Of a stretch of 43,525 nt of DNA, positions 23,685 to 32,391 are shown piece after piece. The stretch is taken from the NCBI GenBank assembly GCA_004212075.1, contig RXIF01000001.1, positions 1-43,525 on the forward strand. The letters are read 5' to 3'. The stretch comes from Candidatus Methanoliparum thermophilum (lineage in GTDB: Archaea > Halobacteriota > Methanoliparia > Methanoliparales > Methanoliparaceae). The position numbers were made by a program, and so were the translations under genes. The stretch's first letter is position 1; every line of letters begins with the position of its first letter. The notes beneath the pieces were generated by a model. The model did no database searches and was not told where the DNA came from. It saw only the letters and a program-made list of their open reading frames with translations.

Positions 23685-23992
23685 AATTCCGACTAAATAC
23701 ATGACACTAATAAAAAGAGATTTTTTTGAGTAATAACAGATAAAATAGAGATCAAAGATATTCCAAAATTGCCTTCGGCAACCGGTCTTCCGGTCTTATA
23801 TCTACAAAACCTGTAGCCAATATTTATAAAAAACTATTTAATACATTTTATCTTTATGAATAATTAGCCCAAATGGAACAAATCATGCTTTAAACTATGC
23901 AAATAGTATCATGACTTTGCAAAAAAGAAAATAAAGATCATTTGAAAATTTCAGCGAGGAGAATTTTTATCCGAATTACGATTATTATCAGA
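23685..23992. other. 308-nt gap with three tandem hairpins; no gene seen
   Basis: No ORF of note. The central part contains three consecutive short stem-loops (23769-23816, listed separately), followed by AT-rich sequence with TATA-like runs (for example TATTTATAAAAAAC around 23821-23834). The two flanking genes converge here (HdrD-like + and cbiP -), so any RNA would be independent or a 3' UTR element. Confidence 0.5.
23769..23816. ncRNA. Candidate structured RNA: three tandem 5-bp hairpins
   Basis: TTGCC-TTC-GGCAA (23769-23781), ACCGG-TCTT-CCGGT (23781-23794) and CTACA-AAACC-TGTAG (23802-23816) are three perfect inverted repeats almost back to back. They lie in an otherwise AT-rich intergenic gap and the first two are much richer in GC than the surroundings. 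They may form a transcript 3' end structure, a small RNA or a DNA element. Orientation is not determined. Confidence 0.35.
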
Positions 23993-25447
23993 TTAAATCT
24001 GTATCAAATCTTTTATCTTGTTAATATCTATATATTTAAGCAATTCTGATGTAAGTATTTTAAATTGATCAAATTTTTCGGTTTTAATCCTTTTTATACC
24101 TTTTTTCTCGTATAGATAATCTAAAAATGCATCTTTGAAGTTCTCGTTATGAAATAATCCGTGTAGATAGGTACCAATCGTTAATCCTTCTCTATCTATA
24201 GCCCCGTCATCTCCAAAAATAGGGTGCTCTGATATTGTTCTCCCCATATGTATCTCGTATCCTTCTATCTCATCCCCGTTAATTCTGCTAAGGATTGGAC
24301 CTATCTTATTAACAATCTTTTTGACACGTCTCGTAGTCTTTTCATACTCATCGAATATGGTATAAACATCTAGTAATCCCAACCCTTCAACCTCTACCTC
24401 TCCTCTGTTCTCTATCCCTTTATCTATGATAGACCTCCCTAAAATTTGGTATCCACCGCATATTCCTATTATCGGTATTTTCCCTTGTTTTGAGATTATT
24501 TCTTTATATAACCCGCTTTTTTTAAATTCTATCGTATCTTCTACCGTGTTTTTTGTTCCAGGTATTATTATAGCATCAGGATCGCCAAGTTTTTCTGTTA
24601 AAGATACGTATCTAATATCTGCCTCATCTTCCAGCGGCTCAAAATCTGTAAAATTTGAAATTCTTGGCAGTTTTATGATCGCTATCTCTATACCATACCC
24701 GCTTATCTTATTATCTATCGAAACAGAATCTTCGCTCGGTATTTTAAAATCCAAATAAGGAACAATGCCAAGGACGGGTATACCAAGCAATTCTTCTATT
24801 TTTTTTATACCAGGCTCTAATATCTTTTTATCTCCGCGAAACTTGTTTATTATAATTCCTTTAACCTGTCCCTGTATATCATCAGGAAGGAGTTTTACAG
24901 TTCCATAAATACTTGCAAAGACCCCACCTTTTTCTATATCTGCTATAAGGATTATTGGTGCTCTTGTTATTCTCGATACAAAGGTATTCGGTAGATCTCT
25001 ATCGTAAAGATTTATCTCGGCAGGACTCCCTGCACCCTCTATTATGATCAGATCGTTAGCTCTGCTCAATCTTATCAGCGCGTCTTTTGCTATCTCTCTA
25101 AAGTAGTCTATATTGGAGTAGTAATTATTTATATCCGTATCTTTAAACGGTCTGCCCATAACTACTATCTGAGACACATTCTCTCTGCTTGGTTTGAGTA
25201 AGATCGGATTCATCTCTACTGATGGCTCCGATCGAGCGGCTATCGCCTGTATCGCTTGAGCTATACTTATCTCCTTATCATCGATAGTAACGTAAGAATT
25301 AAGGCTCATATTCTGCGCTTTGAACGGGGCGACTTTTAATCCTTCGTTTGAGAAAATTCTGCATAATGCAGTGACAAAGACGCTTTTTCCGGCATGAGAA
25401 GATGTTCCTTGTATTATTAGCATCTTCGTAAGATCAAGATTAGTCAT
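23993..25447 (-). CDS. cbiP: Cobyric acid synthase (CbiP/CobQ)
   Basis: 484 aa, normal length. The N-terminal dethiobiotin-synthetase-like ATPase domain starts with IQGTSSHAGKSVFVTALCR (P-loop), then PFKAQNMSLNSYVT. The C-terminal class I glutamine amidotransferase-like domain has GICGGYQILGR with its nucleophilic Cys, and a late HGLFHN. The enzyme amidates four side-chain carboxylates of adenosyl-cobyrinic acid a,c-diamide. Divergent from the other cobamide genes at 25513-27537, with a short shared promoter region (25448-25512). Confidence 0.96.
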   Translation of the reverse strand: MTNLDLTKMLIIQGTSSHAGKSVFVTALCRIFSNEGLKVAPFKAQNMSLNSYVTIDDKEISIAQAIQAIAARSEPSVEMNPILLKPSRENVSQIVVMGRPFKDTDINNYYSNIDYFREIAKDALIRLSRANDLIIIEGAGSPAEINLYDRDLPNTFVSRITRAPIILIADIEKGGVFASIYGTVKLLPDDIQGQVKGIIINKFRGDKKILEPGIKKIEELLGIPVLGIVPYLDFKIPSEDSVSIDNKISGYGIEIAIIKLPRISNFTDFEPLEDEADIRYVSLTEKLGDPDAIIIPGTKNTVEDTIEFKKSGLYKEIISKQGKIPIIGICGGYQILGRSIIDKGIENRGEVEVEGLGLLDVYTIFDEYEKTTRRVKKIVNKIGPILSRINGDEIEGYEIHMGRTISEHPIFGDDGAIDREGLTIGTYLHGLFHNENFKDAFLDYLYEKKGIKRIKTEKFDQFKILTSELLKYIDINKIKDLIQI

Positions 25448-25512
25448 TTTTCCTCCATTAATTAACCGACTAAACCTTTATTAATATATTGTAATTATAT
25501 TTGTGGTATTTT

Positions 25513-26580
25513 ATGAGACCTGACCATGGTGGAAAAGCACTAGGCATCATCGATAAAGAGAATGAAAAGTTAGAGAACATCATAGAATTCAGTGCCAATA
25601 TAAACCCGTTGAGCATGGATTTCAAAAAAATTATTATAAAGTCTATAGATAGGATAAAATATTATCCTGATGATAATTATACCAAACTTAAATCCTCTAT
25701 ATCTTTATTCCATGATTCAGTCATCCCGTCTGAGAATATTACTATAGGTACAGGATCCATCGAGATAATAAAGAATTTTTCCCATGCTGTTTTAGAAAAA
25801 GGAGATAAAATTTTAATATTTCAGCCAACGTTTATGGAATACGAGTATTTTGGAAAAATTTTTGGAGCGAATCCAATCTTTGTCGAATATAACAAACTTA
25901 TTCGGGAATCAAACCTAATCGATATTAAAAAGAATAATATAAAGGTCATATTTCTCTGTAATCCTAATAATCCTACAGGCACTCTTATTAAAAAAGATAA
26001 GGTAAATTTAATACTGGATTTTTGTAATAAAGAAGGATCTTACTTATTCATAGATGAGGCGTTCATAGAATTATCTCAACCGGAAGAGAGCCTCGTCAAG
26101 GATGCCGTAAAAGATGAGAGACTTTTCGTGCTCCGGTCGCTCACAAAATGTTTCTCTATACCTGGTTTAAGAGTAGGATACGGTATCGGTAGCAGATCGC
26201 TGATAGATAAGATAGATGCTGTAAGAATACCATGGAACGTTGGCTGTATCGAATCAGAGGTAGCATCTTATCTATTGAAAAATGGTAAGACGTTTTTAGA
26301 AGAGTCTAGACGATTTATAAAGAGCGAAAGGGAATGGTTAGAGAAAGAATTATCAAATTTGGGTCTTAAAACAATAAAGAGTGATTCTAATTTTTTAATG
26401 ATTAATATCGAGCCATTAAATGTAAAATCGTCTGAATTAACTGCAAAATTAGCAAAAAAAGGAATTATCGTACGAGATTGCAGCACTTTTCGTTTTACAG
26501 GAGATTCTTATATAAGGGTGGCTATCCGCAATAGGAAAGATAACAAACGATTGATATATAGCATTAAGGAGATAAGATAG
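25513..26580 (+). CDS. CobD/HisC-type aminotransferase, probable threonine-phosphate decarboxylase
   Basis: 355 aa from ATG 25513; the open frame to TTG 25501 adds four residues. A fold-type I PLP enzyme: MRPDHGGKA at the N-terminus, FSANINPL, GTGSIEIIKNF, FLCNPNNPTGTL, FIDEAFIEL, and the Schiff-base lysine in LRSLTKCFSIPGLRVGYG. HGG near the start and FSANINP are characteristic of CobD, which makes (R)-1-amino-2-propanol phosphate for the cobamide linker. HisC-like activity is the alternative. Its position immediately before cbiB and divergent from cbiP supports the cobamide role. Confidence 0.85.
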   Translation: MRPDHGGKALGIIDKENEKLENIIEFSANINPLSMDFKKIIIKSIDRIKYYPDDNYTKLKSSISLFHDSVIPSENITIGTGSIEIIKNFSHAVLEKGDKILIFQPTFMEYEYFGKIFGANPIFVEYNKLIRESNLIDIKKNNIKVIFLCNPNNPTGTLIKKDKVNLILDFCNKEGSYLFIDEAFIELSQPEESLVKDAVKDERLFVLRSLTKCFSIPGLRVGYGIGSRSLIDKIDAVRIPWNVGCIESEVASYLLKNGKTFLEESRRFIKSEREWLEKELSNLGLKTIKSDSNFLMINIEPLNVKSSELTAKLAKKGIIVRDCSTFRFTGDSYIRVAIRNRKDNKRLIYSIKEIR

Positions 26581-27537
26581 GTGGATATAATATTAACAGC
26601 ATTCATCACAGCATTTTTTTTAGATTTAATATTTGGAGAACCTAATAGAATATTTCACCCTGTTGTCTGGTTAGGAAAGATTATAGATAAATTAGCCAAT
26701 TCTGGATTGACTATAGATAAAAAAATTGCTAAAAAAACGTATGGTTTTTCTATCCTTATCTTTTTATCCTTTATCTCTATCTTATCAGGATATCTTATAC
26801 AGAATATCCTCGTCGATTACATAGATCCATTTTTCTCTATCATCTTCTTAGCTTACCTTATTAAAAGTTGTTTCTCTTTTAATCTCCTCGTAAATTCTGC
26901 TTGTTCTGTATATATAGCATTAAAAGAGGATAACATCGAAAAGGGGCGCGTTTTGGTAGGTAATATCGTCAGCAGAGATGTAAGCAATCTAAATAAAGAG
27001 GAGATAATATCTGCAACGATAGAATCAACATCTGAAAACTTTGTCGATGGGTTTTTATCCCCTCTCTTTTATTTTATCCTCTTCGGTCTTCCTGGAATCT
27101 TCTGTTTCAGAGTGGTGAATACTTTAGATTCGATGATAGGTTATAAGAATGAAAAATGGTTGGATATAGGTTTTGCATCTGCTAAATTTGACGATATACT
27201 AAATTTCATACCTAGCAGGATATCTATGATCTTGCTCTTAATCTCTTATATACCATGGTTTGTTAGAGATAGAAGATATCCGAGTATTAATATGCTTAAA
27301 AATATATTAAAAGAGAGAAAGATGGTTGAAAGTCCTAATTCCGGATATCCTATGGCTACGATAAGCGAAATCTTAAAGGTTCGGCTGGTAAAACGTTCTT
27401 ACTATACAATAGGAAAAAGATACAATCACCCTCTATTACAGGATATAATTAAGACAATCCGTACAATCTCGTTTTCTTCTCTAATAACAGCTACCGTATC
27501 TATCTTAGCGTTGTTCTGTACCAACCTCCCTATTTAA
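26581..27537 (+). CDS. cbiB: Adenosylcobinamide-phosphate synthase CbiB
   Basis: 318 aa integral membrane protein beginning with GTG directly after the preceding stop codon. Family motifs: DLIFGEPNRIFHPVVWLG near the N-terminus, STSENFVDGFLSPLFYF, FRVVNTLDSMIGY, and ESPNSGYPMA. It joins the aminopropanol phosphate arm to cobyric acid. Zero spacing to the CobD-like gene indicates a translationally coupled pair. Confidence 0.95.
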   Translation: MDIILTAFITAFFLDLIFGEPNRIFHPVVWLGKIIDKLANSGLTIDKKIAKKTYGFSILIFLSFISILSGYLIQNILVDYIDPFFSIIFLAYLIKSCFSFNLLVNSACSVYIALKEDNIEKGRVLVGNIVSRDVSNLNKEEIISATIESTSENFVDGFLSPLFYFILFGLPGIFCFRVVNTLDSMIGYKNEKWLDIGFASAKFDDILNFIPSRISMILLLISYIPWFVRDRRYPSINMLKNILKERKMVESPNSGYPMATISEILKVRLVKRSYYTIGKRYNHPLLQDIIKTIRTISFSSLITATVSILALFCTNLPI

Positions 27538-27543
27538 ATAATA

Positions 27544-28314
27544 TTAAGGCGCTTTTATATATAGAGATCCTTTTGCCCTCCTCATAGCCAAATCTCCGAC
27601 ATATTTTTCAAAGTTTGCATTATCTATAATCTCTTTACCGAGATACTTGAAAGTAGGCAACCTATCTATCACTGTCCCCATCACTATTATATCACCTCCG
27701 GTCATCTCACCGCCAGGCATTATAGCATTCCCTTTTATAGTTATCTTTCCGCCGCTCATTTCCAGCCCTGCAAGCATATCAGCATCTTTCTCTACTACGA
27801 TCTCTCCCCCATTCATCTTTTCTCCTAAATATAATCCTGCATTTCCTTTTATAGTTATCTTTCCTCCGCTCATTCCATTCAACGCTCCTCTGTATCCACT
27901 ACCGATATAATTACCCGCATCTCCTTCTATTATTATCTCTCCCCCAACCATCTCTTGCCCCGTCCATGAGTCAGCATTCCCTTTTATAGTTATCTTCCCA
28001 CCTCGCATCATACTACCACAACGCATATCTACGTTACCTTCTACCAAAATCTCTCCTCCTGTCATTCCTTCACCTATTCTTTTTATCCTGTATGCGTTAC
28101 CTTTTATTATGATCTTAACATCATCTATTCCAGTATTACTTCCTTCTACAGATACGTCGAAGATCTCTCTCAATTTTACGACTTTGTTACCTAAATAAAG
28201 ACTCAACTCTTCTATTTCTTCTTTACTCTTATCAGAGAAGCTATCTGGGGTTATTGTCTCTGCCTCTACCGGAATGCTCCCATCATACTTTAAATTTAAA
28301 GTTATCACTCTCAT
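27544..28314 (-). CDS. fwdC: Formylmethanofuran dehydrogenase subunit C
   Basis: 256 aa. A right-handed beta-helix built from repeats of the GGxIxIxGNA type: GGEILVEGNVDMRCG, GGKITIKGNADSWTG, GGEIIIEGDAGNYIG, GGKITIKGNAGLYLG, GGEIVVEKDADMLAG. It has the size and repeat count of FwdC, the structural subunit also related to the glutamate synthase alpha C-terminal domain. It is last in the operon and overlaps fwdA by 4 nt. Confidence 0.95.
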   Translation of the reverse strand: MRVITLNLKYDGSIPVEAETITPDSFSDKSKEEIEELSLYLGNKVVKLREIFDVSVEGSNTGIDDVKIIIKGNAYRIKRIGEGMTGGEILVEGNVDMRCGSMMRGGKITIKGNADSWTGQEMVGGEIIIEGDAGNYIGSGYRGALNGMSGGKITIKGNAGLYLGEKMNGGEIVVEKDADMLAGLEMSGGKITIKGNAIMPGGEMTGGDIIVMGTVIDRLPTFKYLGKEIIDNANFEKYVGDLAMRRAKGSLYIKAP

Positions 28315-30026
28315 GCAAGCCTCACCCTACTACCTATCGTGGGATTCGTCCTTATCATACACGGATTGGTAAGATATACATCGTTGACACCATAATTGTC
28401 AAGATTGACCGTGTAATAATTTGCAAACCAGTCTTTAAGATCGTCCTCTATTAGTTCGTAATATTCATCAAACTCTGCGTTAGTCCAATAAGTCTTACCT
28501 GAGACTACCTTTACTATCTGTCCATCTTTAACAACTATCTCTCCACCTTTTATCGTATATTTTGCAGCAGAGAACGCTTTTTCCACTTTATCATAATCTT
28601 TTGATGGATCTATCTCGTTAGGTTTTATATCGAATATAGTAACATCCGCATCCGCTCCTATACCTAAATGTCCCTTATCTCTCAATTGATACGAATTTGC
28701 TTGTGCAGCTCTGGTAATTATAGCTATCTCATTCCATTCGTATTCTCTATCTAAAGATGGAAGTATCGCTCGTTTATTGACTGCATTGTTTACCTGGAGT
28801 ATCTCCTTCTCTCTTTTCTCTTTACTCATCAAGAGGGATATTATTTCAGGATATCTCGTAAGAGGTGCGCCGTTTGGATGATCCGTCGTCAGCCAAACCT
28901 GATACGGATCATTTATCAATAAGGCTGCCTCCAGTCCTATAGCCCATTGTATAACGTTAACCGGTACTGTTGGAGAGTATATCACGGGTGTAACGCCGCC
29001 GCCAGTTTCAAGTTCCGTATCTGAGTTACTCCATTTAAAACCGGTTAATTTCTGTAAATTAAACTCTAAATAACCATCTGCAGTCATAGTCGTAGTATCA
29101 CCAAACATTAACTGTCCCACATCTACGGTTATGAACTTGTTAGAATTGACTTCTCTTGCAATCTCATCTGCTTTACTATCAAAAGTCTTCCAATTTTCTC
29201 CTCCGTATGAACTAAACATAACATGTGTTATATGAAGAGGTTCTCTACCCCGCTGAGTCTCGAACCCGCTGGCAAGTTTCATCGTATCTACGGTTATATT
29301 ATAATTTCCTGGTTGTCCTAATTTATTAGTATGAACGTGTATAGGATGAGGGAGATCCAGAATCTCGTTTACTTTCATCAGATCGTTAAGAATTTCTCTC
29401 GGTGTAACTCCAAAATGAATAACCTGATCATCCAATGAATCCACGTTCTTACCCCATTTCCAGTTCTCTCCACCACCAGGATTAACAATCTTTATACCAT
29501 ATCCTCTCGTTCTTTTTAACATCCAAGCAACATACGCGGCAAGTTTATCTATCTCGCCTCTGCTTACATATCCCATTACAAACCAGTTGAAACCAAAAAG
29601 GGTCAGAGATAATTTATCAAGCATTGGTATATCTCTCAGTTCTTCATGGGTATGTATAGCAGACAATGGTGGCATCGCAGGTTCTACAACAGTAGTATAT
29701 CCCATTATACTATAATCATAACCTTCTGAAAAGACGTTTTTTACAGAATAACCTGATGATGGCATAGTAATAGACGTTTTGGGTTTTAATGATCGTCGTC
29801 CATCTTCTGGACGGATTAATCTACCAGAATTAACTTTTGCACCTGCTATATGAGAATGGCCATCAACACCACCAGGAAAGACCAATAAACCATTTACATC
29901 AAGTATTTTTGGATTTTTCACATCATCGACGATCTTTCCATCTCTTATACAGATGTCTTTCTTTTCATCTTTTATATTATTCAAAGGATCAAAAACTATC
30001 CCATTTTTTATTATAAGTTCATTCAT
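28311..30026 (-). CDS. fwdA: Formylmethanofuran dehydrogenase subunit A (formyl-transfer amidohydrolase)
   Basis: 571 aa. Amidohydrolase fold with a binuclear zinc site: GVDGHSHIAG (H57, H59), carbamylated lysine in GYGIKIVNPGGGENW (K179), HVHTNKLGQPGN, and TTDHPNGAPLTRYP near the C-terminal third. FwdA condenses formate, delivered through an internal tunnel from FwdB, with methanofuran. It overlaps fwdB by 8 nt and fwdC by 4 nt. Confidence 0.97.
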   Translation of the reverse strand: MNELIIKNGIVFDPLNNIKDEKKDICIRDGKIVDDVKNPKILDVNGLLVFPGGVDGHSHIAGAKVNSGRLIRPEDGRRSLKPKTSITMPSSGYSVKNVFSEGYDYSIMGYTTVVEPAMPPLSAIHTHEELRDIPMLDKLSLTLFGFNWFVMGYVSRGEIDKLAAYVAWMLKRTRGYGIKIVNPGGGENWKWGKNVDSLDDQVIHFGVTPREILNDLMKVNEILDLPHPIHVHTNKLGQPGNYNITVDTMKLASGFETQRGREPLHITHVMFSSYGGENWKTFDSKADEIAREVNSNKFITVDVGQLMFGDTTTMTADGYLEFNLQKLTGFKWSNSDTELETGGGVTPVIYSPTVPVNVIQWAIGLEAALLINDPYQVWLTTDHPNGAPLTRYPEIISLLMSKEKREKEILQVNNAVNKRAILPSLDREYEWNEIAIITRAAQANSYQLRDKGHLGIGADADVTIFDIKPNEIDPSKDYDKVEKAFSAAKYTIKGGEIVVKDGQIVKVVSGKTYWTNAEFDEYYELIEDDLKDWFANYYTVNLDNYGVNDVYLTNPCMIRTNPTIGSRVRLA

Positions 30027-31308
30027 AACGATCTATCCTATTAATTATATCGGTCAATATCTCTAAATCGCTCTTAAATTTAGAATCTATAAACTTTTTT
30101 ACCCTTATAGGAATCTCATCCATCCTATAGGCAGTACCATCTGCCTCTATGCCAGAAATTGCTACTGGTATTATAAGATCTGCAAGTTCCGTAGTCGCAC
30201 TGGTATATGGTTCTATAGCTATCAAAGGTATCTCTGCCAATCTTCTTATAGAAGGATTGACAAAATGAGCAACAGGATCCGATGCGACGACTAAGATTGC
30301 ATCCACCTCTTTTCTTGCCAATACATCGTTTGCTGTAGTTTCTCCTGGATTGTAATAAGCATAACCTCTCGAGAGATCTATAGCATAAGGAAAGCCTGTC
30401 AACCATGTAAATACATTACCGGCACCAGATACGTTATAATGCCCACGCATAGGCATCAGGGAAAACTTTGTATTTCTGTTTAACTCTTTAACTAATCTGG
30501 AGAGAGATCCGATATTTTTATCTTTTACGCCTGTCATCGTAACTCCTAGTCCAAAGAAGACTATCCCAAAGTTTGCATTAACCATCTCTCCTGCAATATA
30601 TTCCAAACGATCTTTGGATATGCCACCTATCTCTTCAGGCAAGATATCTCCGTTACCTATGATGATAGATGTCAATGCGTTTATGATCTTATAATCCGAT
30701 CCAGGCTCTATTTTTAGAAAAATATCTGCAACTTTTGAGGTATCACTCTCTCTGACATCTACAACGATTATTTTTCTATCTTTCCTTCCTTTATTCGTAA
30801 AGTATCCTTTCGTAAATGTAGAATATCTCCCCATATGCCTAGGATGTGCATGAAATGGATTACAACCCCAGTATATAACCAGATCTGCCCTGTTTTTTAC
30901 CTCTCCCAGAGTACATGATGGTTTACCCTCTTCTTGAATCCCTAATGTTGTTGGTCCATGGCATACTGTAGCAGTCTGATCTATCAATGATCCTATCTTT
31001 ATTGCCAGTTCTATGCCTTTCTCTATCGCCTCACAAGTTGTAGAACTCCAACCATACATGAGTGGTCTTCTTGCATTACACAAGATCTTGGCAGCCTCAT
31101 CTATTGCCTTATCATAGCTTATCTCTTTTAGCCCCTCTTTATCTCTTATTAAAGGTGCCTCTATTCTACCATGAGAGTATCCTACTATCTTGTTATAACC
31201 TAATTTGCATGTATTATCGACATTCTTTATCTCATTCCCTTCTACCTCAACTGTAAGATCATCACATAAAGATCCACAGAAAGGACATACGACATTTTTT
31301 ATTATCAT
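30019..31308 (-). CDS. fwdB: Formylmethanofuran dehydrogenase subunit B (Mo/W CO2 reductase)
   Basis: 429 aa. N-terminal [4Fe-4S] ligands C8, C11, C15 and C34 (VVCPFCGSLCDD ... DNTCKLGYNK), then a molybdopterin oxidoreductase core. The metal-ligating residue lies in TATVCHGPTTLG and is Cys116, not selenocysteine. WGCNPFHAHPRHMGRYS and MPMRGHYNVSGAGNVFTW are family segments. It reduces CO2 to formate with electrons from ferredoxin, or runs in reverse in an oxidiser. Tungsten versus molybdenum cannot be told here. Confidence 0.97.
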   Translation of the reverse strand: MIIKNVVCPFCGSLCDDLTVEVEGNEIKNVDNTCKLGYNKIVGYSHGRIEAPLIRDKEGLKEISYDKAIDEAAKILCNARRPLMYGWSSTTCEAIEKGIELAIKIGSLIDQTATVCHGPTTLGIQEEGKPSCTLGEVKNRADLVIYWGCNPFHAHPRHMGRYSTFTKGYFTNKGRKDRKIIVVDVRESDTSKVADIFLKIEPGSDYKIINALTSIIIGNGDILPEEIGGISKDRLEYIAGEMVNANFGIVFFGLGVTMTGVKDKNIGSLSRLVKELNRNTKFSLMPMRGHYNVSGAGNVFTWLTGFPYAIDLSRGYAYYNPGETTANDVLARKEVDAILVVASDPVAHFVNPSIRRLAEIPLIAIEPYTSATTELADLIIPVAISGIEADGTAYRMDEIPIRVKKFIDSKFKSDLEILTDIINRIDRYE

Positions 31309-31311
31309 GAT

Positions 31312-31689
31312 CTATCCCTTATACAATCCTATCAAATCTTTCAACTCGAGTGGTCTATCATCCGTCGGCTCTATGGTTGCATCTACTCCTTTAAAAGAAG
31401 GCATTCCAGATAATCCTATATCTATATTCAGAATAAAATTTGCCCATGGACCCATAGGTATAAAAATCAGATCTTTAGGGATACCTTTCTCTCTCTCAGC
31501 TCTCAGAACGATGCTTGCAATATCCGTATTAACCTTCACATAGTCTTCTATATCTAATTCTTTGATCAATCTTTCATTCATAAAACAGGTTGCCGTAGCA
31601 TCAAAATACTCTTTTGAAGTTTTATGCTCTATAAACATTCCCTGCTCTATTGTTCTTCCAGTTATTAATTTAACTCTCTTTTTCTTCAT
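31312..31689 (-). CDS. fwdD: Formylmethanofuran dehydrogenase subunit D
   Basis: 125 aa from ATG 31689. GGAGGG lies 4 nt before it; the adjacent ATG at 31692 is too close to that site. The longer frame to 31731 would overlap the upstream gene by 16 nt. It has a molybdopterin dinucleotide-binding beta-barrel domain: KLITGRTIEQGMF, DYVKVNTDI, and IFIPMGPWANFILN. It is separated from fwdB by 3 nt. In some organisms fwdD is fused to fwdB; here it is separate. Confidence 0.93.
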   Translation of the reverse strand: MKKKRVKLITGRTIEQGMFIEHKTSKEYFDATATCFMNERLIKELDIEDYVKVNTDIASIVLRAEREKGIPKDLIFIPMGPWANFILNIDIGLSGMPSFKGVDATIEPTDDRPLELKDLIGLYKG

Positions 31690-31715
31690 CATTCCCTCCT
31701 TTATAAAATCCCTCT

Positions 31716-32384
31716 TTATAAAACTTTCCAATGCATCAATAATCCGCTATCTATCTTAACAAACTCAATCAGTTCCAATTTAGGAAATTCTGATACAAAA
31801 CCATCGCCATCTACAGGTGTTGGAGAGTCTCTTCCACCGATAATTATAGGACTTATGTAGTAGTATAACTCATCGACTAATCTAGCATTGATCAATCCCC
31901 ATGCCAATTCTCCCCCACCCTCGACCATTATCCGCTTTATACCTTTATCATATAAAAGTTTCATCATTTTTACCAGATCTATATTGTCTGCACCTACTCT
32001 TATTATCTTTGTATACTTGCTCAACATATCTACCTTATCTTTATCAGCAGAGTAACTTGTTATGATTATTCGCTCTCCCTTCCCTTTATTTAGCACATCC
32101 GAATCTAATGGGATTCTGCATTTACTGTCCACTATAATTCTTATAGGATTCTCCATTATTCCTCTTTCTTCTCTTCTTCTCTTTATTTCATCCGATTTTA
32201 TCGTCAAGCTTGGATTATCCGATAGAATCGTGCCGATACCTACCATTACCGCATCTACTGAATTTTTGAGACGATCTACACGATCAAGATCTTCTTTGCC
32301 GGATAATTTAATCTGTTCTTTCAATCTGTTAGATATCTTTCCATCCGCGCTCATCGCCATATTTATAAATACGAAAGGTCTCAT
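31716..32384 (-). CDS. 2,5-diamino-6-(ribosylamino)pyrimidinone 5'-phosphate reductase
   Basis: 222 aa, RibD C-terminal (DHFR-like) reductase fold. MSADGKISN at the N-terminus, VGIGTILSDNPSLT, RIIVDSKCRIPLDSDVL, and MVEGGGELAWGLI (NADPH-binding) are the family segments. The archaeal/fungal stand-alone type (ArfC/Rib7) reduces the ribosyl side chain before deamination in riboflavin synthesis, feeding also the deazaflavin F420 pathway. It is 7 nt behind the citrate-synthase-like gene and directly in front of fwdD. Confidence 0.88.
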   Translation of the reverse strand: MRPFVFINMAMSADGKISNRLKEQIKLSGKEDLDRVDRLKNSVDAVMVGIGTILSDNPSLTIKSDEIKRRREERGIMENPIRIIVDSKCRIPLDSDVLNKGKGERIIITSYSADKDKVDMLSKYTKIIRVGADNIDLVKMMKLLYDKGIKRIMVEGGGELAWGLINARLVDELYYYISPIIIGGRDSPTPVDGDGFVSEFPKLELIEFVKIDSGLLMHWKVL

Positions 32385-32391
32385 TTAGATT

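Noticed and set aside
30940-30980. Selenocysteine ligand in FwdB
   Set aside because: The codon in TVCHGP is a normal cysteine codon, with no in-frame TGA.
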